The notes under the pieces are model-generated. The model did not search any database and was not told the origin of the DNA. It was given only the letters and a program-made list of their open reading frames with translations. DNA of 64,000 nucleotides from Thelonectria olida. Taxonomy: Eukaryota; Ascomycota; Sordariomycetes; Hypocreales; Nectriaceae. The DNA lies in NCBI GenBank assembly GCA_020736575.1, contig JAGPYM010000008.1:1286001-1350000 (forward strand). Direction: 5' to 3'. Shown here piece after piece: positions 56,089 to 64,000 of the stretch; within the stretch, counting starts at the first letter, position 1; each line of letters begins with the position of its first letter. The position numbers were made by a program, and so were the translations under genes.

Positions 56089-58878
56089 ATGACGAGCCGA
56101 CGCGATTTTCTCAGCCAGCCAGCGCCGGAGAACTACGTCGCTGGTCTGGGACGAGGTGCTACTGGCTTCACGACCCGATCCGACCTTGGTCCTGCTAGAG
56201 ACGGTCCCAGCGAGGAGCAGATCAAAGAGGCGCTCGCGAAGCGCGCGGCCCAGCTTGGCCTCGCACCTGATGGCAAAAAGGGCAGGGAAAAGGAGCAGGA
56301 CGAAGGCGGCGATGACGAGCGATACCAAGACCCCGATAACGAGGTTGGCCTGTTTGCCGGCGGCGTCTACGACAAGGACGATGAGGAGGCGGACAAGATT
56401 TGGGATTGGGTCGACGAGCGAATGGATCGGCGAAAACGGCAACGTGAGGCGCGCGAGAACGCCGAGCGGGAGGAATACGAGCGCAACAACCCCAAGATCC
56501 AACAACAATTCTCGGACCTGAAGCGCGCGCTGTCGACCGTTACCGACGACGAGTGGGCCAACCTCCCTGAGGTGGGAGACCTGACGGGCAAGAACCGCCG
56601 AAGCAAGCAGGCACTACGACAGCGATTCTACGCAGTGCCGGACAGCGTTTTAGCGGCCGCGAGGGACTCGAGCGAACTCGGCACGACGGTCTCGGACGAC
56701 GGAATGGCTTCGGGTGCAGGAGGGGATACTTCCGATGGAACCATGACGAACTTTGCCAAGATTGGTGCGGCGCGAGACAAGGTGCTCAAGTCGAGGCTGG
56801 AGCAAGCATCACAGGGAACTGAGACGCAGATCGGAGGCACCTCGTCGAGCATCGATGCCCAAGGCTATCTCACCAGCTTAAACAAGGTGCAACTGAGCGA
56901 GGCCCAGGCCCAGGTCGGCGATATCAACCGAGTACGAGAGCTTCTGCAGTCGGTCGTCAAGACGAATCCGAATAACGCCTTAGGATGGATTGCTGCGGCG
57001 CGACTGGAGGAGCTGGCTGGCAAGATTGTGTCGGCCCGAAAGACAATTGACCAGGGTTGCGCGAGGTGTCCGAAGAGCGAGGATGTCTGGCTGGAAAACA
57101 TTCGACTCAACCATGCATCTCCGAACGCCAAGGTGATTGCCCGAAAGGCCATTGAAGCCAACAGTCGCTCAGTCAGATTATGGGTGGAAGCCATGAGACT
57201 GGAGACATTACCCAGCAACAAGAAGCGTGTTATCCGACAAGCGCTTGATCACATTCCCGAGTCTGAGGCGCTGTGGAAGGAGGCCGTCAACCTGGAAGAG
57301 AGTCCAGATGATGCAAAACTTCTTCTGGCCAAGGCCACGGAACTCATTCCTCTCTCTGTCGACTTGTGGCTGGCACTGGCACGATTGGAGACGCCCGAGA
57401 ATGCGCAAAAGGTCCTGAACAAGGCGCGAAAGGCAGTTCCTACGTCAAATGAAATCTGGATTGCTGCCGCGCGACTACAGGAGCAACTGGGACAAGGAAA
57501 CAAGGTCAACGTGATGAAGCGAGCTGTCCAGGTGTTGGTCAAAGAGTCTGCCATGCCCAAGCGAGAGGAGTGGATTGCAGAGGCAGAGCGCTGCGAAGAG
57601 GAGGGTGCCATTATTACTTGCGAAAACATTATTCGAGAGACGCTAGGTTGGAGCCTGGACGAGGACGACGATCGCAAAGACACTTGGATGGAGGATGCTC
57701 GTGCTAGCATTAATAGGGGCAAGTACGAGACGGCCAGAGCCATCTACGCATACGCCCTTCGCGTATTCGTCAACAGCAGGACGATGTGGATGGCGGCGGC
57801 AGATCTGGAGAGAAACCACGGCACTCGGGAGACTCTCTGGCAGGTGCTGGACAAGGCCGTCGAGGCATGTCCCAAGAGTGAGGACCTGTGGATGATGCTG
57901 GCCAAGGAGAAGTGGCAGGCTGGCGAGGTGGACAATGCTCGCCTGGTGCTCAAGCGCGCCTTCAACCAGAACCCCAACAACGAAGATATCTGGCTCTCCG
58001 CCGTCAAGCTCGAGTCGGAGAGCGGAAACGAGGACCAAGCTCGGAAGCTGTTGCAGATTGCACGTGAACAGGCGCCTACAGACCGTGTCTGGATGAAGAG
58101 CGTTGTGTTCGAGAGAGTTATGGGCAACGTCGAGGCTGCTCTCGATCTTACAATTCAAGCGCTGCAGCTCTTCCCCGCGGCGCCTAAGCTGTGGATGCTC
58201 AAGGGACAAATCTACGAGGACCTGGGCAAAACTGGCCAGGCAAGAGAAGCCTTCGCCACCGGTGTCAAGGCCGTTCCCAAGTCTGTACCCCTGTGGCTGC
58301 TGTACGCTCGGTTGGAAGAGAAGCTCGGCCTGACGGTCAAGGCTCGATCAGTGTTGGATCGAGCTCGTCTGGCAGTGCCCAAGGACGCCCAGATCTGGTG
58401 CGAGTCGGTTCGCCTCGAGCGACGCGCCGGCATCATGGCCCAAGCCAAGTCGATCATGGCCAAGGCCCAGCAAGAAGTCCCCAAGAGCGGGCTCCTGTGG
58501 GAAGAGCAGATCTGGCACCTCGAGCCGCGGACGCAGCGCAAGCCCCGCAGTCTCGAAGCCATCAAGAAGGTGGACAACGACCCAGTGCTGTTCACGGCTG
58601 TGGCGCGCATCTTCTGGGCCGACCGCAAGCTGGACAAGGCGCAGAACTGGTTCGAGAAAGCCCTCGTGCTGGACAGCGACTGCGGCGACAGCTGGGCGTG
58701 GTACTACAAGTTCCTACTGCAGCACGGCACCGACGAGAAGCGTGCTGACGTCGTGACTAAGTGCGTGCTCAACGAGCCGCGGCACGGCGAGGTGTGGCCG
58801 GCTGTTGCTAAGAAGCCCGCGAACGCCAGGAAGAGCTGCGAGGAGATTCTGAAGCTAGTTGCGGCGGAACTAGAGTAA
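56089..58878 (+). CDS. PRP6: Pre-mRNA splicing factor PRP6 (U5/tri-snRNP)
   Basis: Scaffold of the U4/U6.U5 tri-snRNP, bridging U5 to U4/U6. Intronless, 929 aa, close to yeast Prp6 (899). The N-terminal PRP1_N domain starts with RDFLSQPAPENYVAGLGRGATGF (here shown as RDFLSQPAP and YVAGLGRGATGF), then the acidic D/E linker and KIWDWVDERMDRRKR. From about residue 260 to the end it consists of HAT/TPR-like helical repeats with the usual W..AA.LE pattern (AARLEELAG; CPKSEDVWLENIRL; LWVEAMRLE; WMAAADLE). Conservation is continuous to the terminal ARKSCEEILKLV, so the gene looks complete. Confidence 0.97.
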   Translation: MTSRRDFLSQPAPENYVAGLGRGATGFTTRSDLGPARDGPSEEQIKEALAKRAAQLGLAPDGKKGREKEQDEGGDDERYQDPDNEVGLFAGGVYDKDDEEADKIWDWVDERMDRRKRQREARENAEREEYERNNPKIQQQFSDLKRALSTVTDDEWANLPEVGDLTGKNRRSKQALRQRFYAVPDSVLAAARDSSELGTTVSDDGMASGAGGDTSDGTMTNFAKIGAARDKVLKSRLEQASQGTETQIGGTSSSIDAQGYLTSLNKVQLSEAQAQVGDINRVRELLQSVVKTNPNNALGWIAAARLEELAGKIVSARKTIDQGCARCPKSEDVWLENIRLNHASPNAKVIARKAIEANSRSVRLWVEAMRLETLPSNKKRVIRQALDHIPESEALWKEAVNLEESPDDAKLLLAKATELIPLSVDLWLALARLETPENAQKVLNKARKAVPTSNEIWIAAARLQEQLGQGNKVNVMKRAVQVLVKESAMPKREEWIAEAERCEEEGAIITCENIIRETLGWSLDEDDDRKDTWMEDARASINRGKYETARAIYAYALRVFVNSRTMWMAAADLERNHGTRETLWQVLDKAVEACPKSEDLWMMLAKEKWQAGEVDNARLVLKRAFNQNPNNEDIWLSAVKLESESGNEDQARKLLQIAREQAPTDRVWMKSVVFERVMGNVEAALDLTIQALQLFPAAPKLWMLKGQIYEDLGKTGQAREAFATGVKAVPKSVPLWLLYARLEEKLGLTVKARSVLDRARLAVPKDAQIWCESVRLERRAGIMAQAKSIMAKAQQEVPKSGLLWEEQIWHLEPRTQRKPRSLEAIKKVDNDPVLFTAVARIFWADRKLDKAQNWFEKALVLDSDCGDSWAWYYKFLLQHGTDEKRADVVTKCVLNEPRHGEVWPAVAKKPANARKSCEEILKLVAAELE

Positions 58879-59345
58879 TCACTATGAAAGGGACTGTGTG
58901 TCGGCGGATGGCGTGTTATAAATTATCTATTTTATGTAGTTATATGGTGGAAAAGGGATCTGAAGTCACACATTTGGTGATGCTGGAGTTTAAGAGATCG
59001 GACCGGACAGCTTTCGAGCTGGGCTCAGACATGGAATGCAATTAGATGGTAGTGAATCAATTCTTTCATGGAAGATACTGCAAGGGTTCAGAATCCTGTC
59101 CTAACCCGTACAGTTGTGAGAAGTCGAGTCACAAACGTCTTGGGTCCTCGGCATTGGGTTGGGCAACATTGTCAAATCGTCATGAAAGGAAGAACTTGTT
59201 GTCCGTGACTGTCATTAATTATTCTTGGCTGTTATACATACGAGAACCAGAAAGCACTGCGAGGAGTCAATCTGGGAGCTCCTAGGGCACACTGCCCTTT
59301 TCGGCTTATTCATTCCATCTGTCGTCAAGTTTGCGATAGGCAGCT
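58879..59345. other. Convergent 3' region of PRP6 and the small membrane protein gene
   Basis: 467 bp of AT-richer sequence with no gene; probably 3' untranslated regions. Confidence 0.6.
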
Positions 59346-59882
59346 TTACTTGCTGCCTCCGAACCAACCCATGACGCCGCCCTTGGCCTTGGCTGCGCCC
59401 TCCTCGACCTTGTGGTCGAACTTGTCGACGGCTTTGAGGGTCTCGGCCTTTGCGTCCTTGGCGTAAGCCTCAGCGTTGCTTCTTGCTATCGAGGCCTGCT
59501 TGTCGGCTTCGGAGATCTGCGCGAGTCGATCGTGTTAGCGGCTGCGCTCCATGGTCGCAAGGCAGAGAGCAGAAAGGGGACGTACCACACTGTCGACCTT
59601 GGCACCGGCCTGGGCACCAATGCCCTTGAGGTCGCTTTCGGCGTTTGTCTTGGACTGGCCGGGGAGATGGCTCTTGATATCAGCAGCGGCTCGATGGGCG
59701 TCGCCTGGGGTGGGAAGAAGAGGTTAGCCACGGATGGTTGACTGGGTCGGGGTGCAGATGCTGGACTCACTCTCGAACTTGTTCTCTGCGGCCTTTCTAT
59801 CGCCACCGGCCTGATAGACGTAATAGCCCACGCCTGAGACGGCACCGACACCGAGGATGAGGGGGAGACGAGATCGCGACAT
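59346..59882 (-). CDS. Small membrane-anchored fungal protein (often listed as calcofluor white hypersensitive protein)
   Basis: Three exons, 59882-59771, 59704-59586 and 59516-59346, give 133 aa; introns of 66 and 69 nt have GTGAGT and GTACGT donors. Residues 5-25 are hydrophobic (LPLILGVGAVSGVGYYVY) after MSRSR, suggesting a mitochondrial or ER anchor. The rest is a Lys/Ala/Glu-rich amphipathic helix resembling LEA proteins (ISEADKQASIARSNAEAY; KAETLKAVDKFDHKVEEG), ending in GGVMGWFGGSK. I recall homologues carrying the name calcofluor white hypersensitive protein in fungal annotations, but the function behind that name is not established. The conserved frame across three exons supports a real gene. 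Confidence 0.85.
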
Positions 59883-61585
59883 GTTGGTGATTGGTGTTGG
59901 GGTTGAGGCGAGCTTAGAGCTTCCGTGTGGCGTTGAGGGTGAGGGGGGTTGAGTTGAGGAATTTGGTAATGGGAGGGGAAGGACTGGCGAATGTAACGAT
60001 GAGAAGTTGGAGGAAGGGAAGGAGAGTACGAATACCGGGCAGGTATTTATCCTGGGGCAGGAATGGGTTGTACAGGTTGTACTGGGCGGGTATGATCGGG
60101 GTTTCCTGACGCATGCCTTACACCATTTGCGGGAGATTCAAGGTACGCCAATACGACATGAGCGTTTTTGGTGAGGGGAAAGGCTCCTGGTTTCGGCTTG
60201 TTTCCAGTTGCCATGGCTTTCTGTCGCGTTTGCTTGGGTACGTTTAATTTGGGTGTCATGATGATGATGATGGTTGGTTCATAAATGCATGACGTAGTGC
60301 GGCCGAGAGAGACAGTGAGTGGGACTCTCCATTCTCCAAGCTCCAAGCCTCGGACCGCTTTCTTTTGATACACGGCAAGTGCTTTTGATAATGGAATGAG
60401 CTACATGTCCAGAGAGTCGATGGGCGGCGCTTCCGGGTTGTTTTGGCAGTGAAGGCAGGCTGGTCTGGCCTGTTGGATCATCATCTGATCTAGGGTGGTA
60501 CCAGTTGTTGGCATGTGAGTCTCTCTGGCTTAGGTATTGGGTACTTTCAAGAGAAGAGAGACTTGATAGGCTAAATAACTAACCAACTCAATGACTGATT
60601 ACCTAGCCATTCGTTCAAATCCTCGTCGAGCTGTCAACTTGCACCACGCAATCGACTCCTTCTCAATTGTCAAACAGAATCAGGCTTGAATGCTCATCCC
60701 CCACTAACAACATTATCCTCTTGAGTCCTGATCGACCTGAGAGTGGAGAGAATTATCTAGTGGGGCTAAGTCCCAGCTTCGTCTCCACTACAGTCCAAAA
60801 TAGGACGGCATTACATCATTGACCTCGACCCAAGTGGCACCTCGAATTCCTGTGCACAGCTTGCATGTTCAGCTTAATCTCAACTTGATCGACGTCACGC
60901 AACAAGTAAGAGGCCAGGTACAATAACCTGCCCTCCACTCCTCTCATTCAACACCACTCTGAGTGTCATCGGTATCAGCTTCGTGAGCTGCAATAATGGC
61001 GGCTGCTTCGAGGAATAGACTACAGTGGATACCTCCTTGGGCTTGGAAGTCTAGAACCCCCACAATGAAACACCTAAACTCGTAACCTGAACTGAGGTGC
61101 CGCCCGGGAAGCAGCCCAGTGAGCCACCCACTCAGCCTACACATCACAATTGCTCACTGGCTGCGGGAGAGCCCTAGCCACCTAGCTTACCTGCTTCGTA
61201 GGTAGGCTGGCCTTGGTCGCCATAGGCTCATCAGTGGCGCCTCCCCAACCTGTCCTTCAACCTTCTCGATCTTGCTCCTTTCCAACTTCATAATCGACTG
61301 TCGAATTTTGACATCCAGCCCAATCCATCGCTTCGCTTGATCTACATCGGCTTTTCGCTGTCGATTTGCCCCTCACAGCGTTGCAGCGTGCAAAAACCTT
61401 CTCCGTCCCACTCGCTCGCGACACTCCACGCTCTCAGCTGCCTCTCGACGACCCCTTTCTGAATCCGTAAACGTACCGACGCCTACGAACCTCACTATTC
61501 TTGATGATTGTGTGAATGAGATAGAAGCTCTAGAACGGCCGAGTCTTTACTAGGCGACGCCCTCCCAGTCGAGGGCGTAATCGTC
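59883..61585. other. Divergent intergenic region with a long leader
   Basis: 1.7 kb between the small membrane protein gene and the dysferlin-domain gene. It has a GATGAT run at about 60256-60272. From about 61,230 the plus strand is pyrimidine-rich, as in other leaders here. No gene is seen. Confidence 0.6.
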
Positions 61586-63054
61586 ATGTTGAGAGTAACG
61601 AGCTCTCGTCGAGCCTCGAAGCCCAAACCGACCGACTTCGACCACGAAATCTCCCTGGTTGACCACGATGCCGCAAGGACGCCGCCTCCCGATTCATCGA
61701 CCCCAGAACCAACCGAAATTGGGAGAAGCGACACCAGAACGCGATTGCTAGACGTGGCTGAGGAGGATCATCAAGGGGATGGTGTGCCGTCCCCAAAACC
61801 AGACGACTCTCAGACAGAACATACAAATGGCGATGCTCGGACTGCGGAGCCTCAGACACAGAACCAAGAGGACCAATCCAACTCAACACTGCGCCCTGCC
61901 ATTGGCATTCAGCGTGTGTCTTCCTCAGATGCTTGTTATATGTCGCTTCATATCCCTGACTTTTACTAGGTCCCACTGCTCCTGATGTCTCGAATGGGGA
62001 CCACGCCCACACCAAACCCAAGAGAAGCCATGACGAACGAGAGTCGGTCATCGATATCCTCTATGAGAATGAAAGAGGTGGGTTCCTCTGCGGGATCGCT
62101 CTCTTTGCCAGCGCGGCCCTAGGTGGTCTTGACCCCCCTGCTTGGAGTAAGTCGTATAATCTAGTGGTTTGCCATGTAATAAGTTACTGATCGATTTACC
62201 AAATAGCAAATACCTATCATAAATCATCGCCGACAAATATTCACACTGCTCAAGTTCCTGACCCTTCCTGGGAATGGGCCTGGCCAGACTGGCGCATTAA
62301 TATGCAGGAAGGTGTGGATGAGGCTGGCTGGGAGTACGCCTTTGCCTTTTCAAAGAGGTGTTCATGGCATCGCGCTAGGTGGTGGAACTCGTTTGTTAGA
62401 AGGCGAGCCTGGATACGCAGGAGGGTCAAGAAGCGGGCTGAGGATATTTCGGTTGACCCTCATATGCTGAATGCCGATTACTTTACGGTTCGGCCTGCTG
62501 CCGATCGGGATCGAACACACCACTCTCGGGACAGCGTCGCTAGCAGTCGACACGCGAGCAGAACCAGTTGGAGTCAAACTTCAGTGGCAGAAGAAGCGGA
62601 AACCCCACCGGATATCGAGTATATCGAAGACCTGATGCAGATTCTCCGCCAGGCGAGAATAGACCGCGAGAAACTCGACGCGATGGAGAACTATCTGGAT
62701 CATGCATTGGATCTCTCACAATTGCAGGATGAGATGCATGAGATCATGTCGCTATTTGTCTTTCAGGCTTCACGGCGAATATTGCTCAGTCGCCTGATGC
62801 AAATCCATGACGAGGCGATGGAAAGGCTGAAAAAGAAGGAGACTCCAGAACTGAAGGCTCGCAGCGAGGCACTTAAGGACGCGGTTAAGCATGCCGACGA
62901 GGAGGTCCGCAAGCTGGCCTACTGGAGCGATGTCAAGCAGATGGCAGAAAATGGCGAGACCAAGAACGCTGTTGACCCCGATAAGGGTTGGGGCGACAAA
63001 TGGCGAGGACTTGATCAGAGCGGAGGCGGTCACCCCAAAGAAGGCAAGTCTTAA
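61586..63054 (+). CDS. MUG65: Dysferlin-domain protein, MUG65/Spo73 type
   Basis: Related to S. pombe Mug65 and budding yeast Spo73, which help shape membranes during spore formation; filamentous fungal copies may act more widely. Exons 61586-61913, 61970-62146 and 62207-63054 give 450 aa; introns are 56 and 60 nt. The N-terminal 105 residues are Pro/Thr/Glu-rich. The dysferlin region begins at DERESVIDILYENERGGFLCG (given here in part: VIDILYENERGGFLCG), with LGGLDPPAW, DPSWEWAWPDWRINM, GWEYAFAFSKRCSWH and WWNSFVRRRAWIRRR, the classic Trp/Arg stacking pattern. A helical C-terminal half (about 310-420) contains IEDLMQILRQARIDREKLD. No membrane span is clear, apart from a mildly hydrophobic CGIALFASAALGG stretch. 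Confidence 0.9.
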
Positions 63055-63596
63055 AGAGTATGCCGCCCTTGAGTCGTCAGTCTTCTGCCTTTTGTGTGTT
63101 TGTATTATACCATGGGACTTGAGTTAGGGGAAAATGTTGTTTATTCCTGGGATCGGCCTGATTGTGCAGGCGTTGCTGATATTAGATAGAGACTGGGCGA
63201 ATCTGGACTGTTAAGGGACGGATGAGGTTGGTGAACTTTCGACCTGTTTTCATGGCGCCCTCACCACCAGAGTTTGTTATGTTTTGTATGGGAGTTTATA
63301 TGCATATGAATGCAAAAGTGTTTTTCAATCTCAGAGCTGTTGCCAACACTGATTGACTGGCCTCGGGGCTATTGCATGTGTCGCTGATGCTGATGGGCTT
63401 CCGGCGCCCACGTGACCTCTCCGATCGGCTTCCGGTACATATCGATAACTACCTACCTAGTCGGTTGCATTCCGCTAATCTTTTTTCCGCACTGCGACCA
63501 GCTCCGATGCTCATGCTCACGACTGAGCGTTGCAGCATAATTGACCGAATCAACCACGCCAGGCTTATCACTAATGTCACTGGGAATCAAGTCAAT
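63055..63596. other. Short intergenic region before the last gene
   Basis: 3' flank of the dysferlin-domain gene and upstream sequence of the partial gene at the right edge. An in-frame ATG at 63372 could extend that gene upstream; no other gene is seen. Confidence 0.5.
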
Positions 63597-64000
63597 ATGG
63601 AGGGCTCGGACAAGATGCCCTGTCATCGCTGGACCCTGCCCGATTTCGAGGGATCCGATGTTCTCTGCAGTCCCAAATCGACACCTCCAGACCCCACGCT
63701 TCGAATCGACGTCGACACGGTTGGCGATATCATTGGATACTCCTTCGCCTCTGAGTGTCTCGACGAATTTCTCTGGTCAAAGGGAATTGCGCCTTCGAAC
63801 GACCGAACACCCAACAAGACCGTCGAGAGATACAGTAAAACATGTTGCCAAAGATCCACTCGAGTCGAAGAACAAGATTCTTAGGAGAGCTTACAAGATC
63901 AAGGCGGACCTTGTCGATTATGAGGAGAAAAAAGTTCACTTTCCAGTTACCGGAATGCCGCGAAATTACCCGACCTCATCTGGTACCTACGACAGCAAAT
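63597..64000 (+). CDS. Partial gene at the window edge, unknown product, with a 1-nt frame break
   Basis: Coding character is visible but I recognise no family. One frame from ATG 63597 reads LRIDVDTVGDIIGYSFASEC and SNDRTPNKTVERYS with good fungal codon use, then stops at 63884. From about 63840 to the edge, the frame shifted by +1 reads VAKDPLESKNKILRRAYKIK and VHFPVTGMPRNYPTSSGTY without a stop. Dropping one A from the AAAA at about 63837-63840 would join them smoothly. Alternatively the second frame starts on its own at ATG 63658, with a Ser/Thr-rich leader. The gene continues beyond the window, so start, length and role are open. Confidence 0.45.

Noticed and set aside
63623..63859. Minus-strand frame near the right edge starting MDLWQHVLLYL
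   Set aside because: The plus strand has better codon use and continues past the edge; the minus frame is probably a shadow.

Overview
This window looks like nuclear DNA of a filamentous ascomycete (Pezizomycotina, most likely a Sordariomycete). The genes are eukaryotic and carry short introns of about 47-70 nt, with GTNNGN donors, CTNAC-type branch sites close to the acceptor and YAG acceptors. GC content is balanced, intergenic leaders are pyrimidine-rich, and the proteins have fungal architectures (VAC7, VPS62, OSH3-like, fused HIS7, CAP10, fungal antizyme). I found no bacterial operons, CRISPR arrays, intact transposons or rRNA, and no tRNA I could support. Exon boundaries below were derived by eye from reading-frame continuity and splice signals, so they are models.

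Left part (0-24 kb): an OSH3-like oxysterol-binding protein (minus, 3 exons, one GC-AG intron); a GTS1/Ucp3-type ArfGAP with a 17-nt microexon and an apparent 1-nt frame break; a short CAP10 (GT90) glycosyltransferase (minus); ornithine decarboxylase antizyme, which needs a +1 frameshift at TCC-TGA; the bifunctional histidine enzyme HIS7 (minus) with an exact Gcn4/CPC1 box upstream; a TFIIIC sub6/tau55-type subunit; a 4.7-kb gene-poor tract with a small transition-only tandem duplication; and VPS62.

Middle (25-45 kb): two large, mostly disordered proteins of unknown function on the minus strand; the divergent ribosomal pair RPL10 (uL16) and RPL30 (eL30), the latter with an unusual intronic hairpin; a five-exon cysteine-rich secreted or lumenal protein I do not recognise; a DUF7730/2EXR-like protein; and a coiled-coil protein.

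Right part (45-64 kb): a 6.7-kb gene-free tract with G-quadruplex-like repeats; VAC7; the divergent pair DIM1 (18S rRNA dimethylase) and PRP6 (tri-snRNP splicing factor); a small three-exon membrane-anchored protein; a MUG65/Spo73-type dysferlin-domain protein; and the start of a gene that runs off the right edge and also shows a 1-nt frame break.

The genes are mostly housekeeping and form no single pathway. Two loose themes are membrane identity and vacuole function (OSH3-like, ArfGAP, VPS62, VAC7, dysferlin protein) and RNA or ribosome production (TFIIIC, RPL10, RPL30, DIM1, PRP6). The most striking element is the antizyme recoding site, a polyamine-responsive translational switch of a known class.
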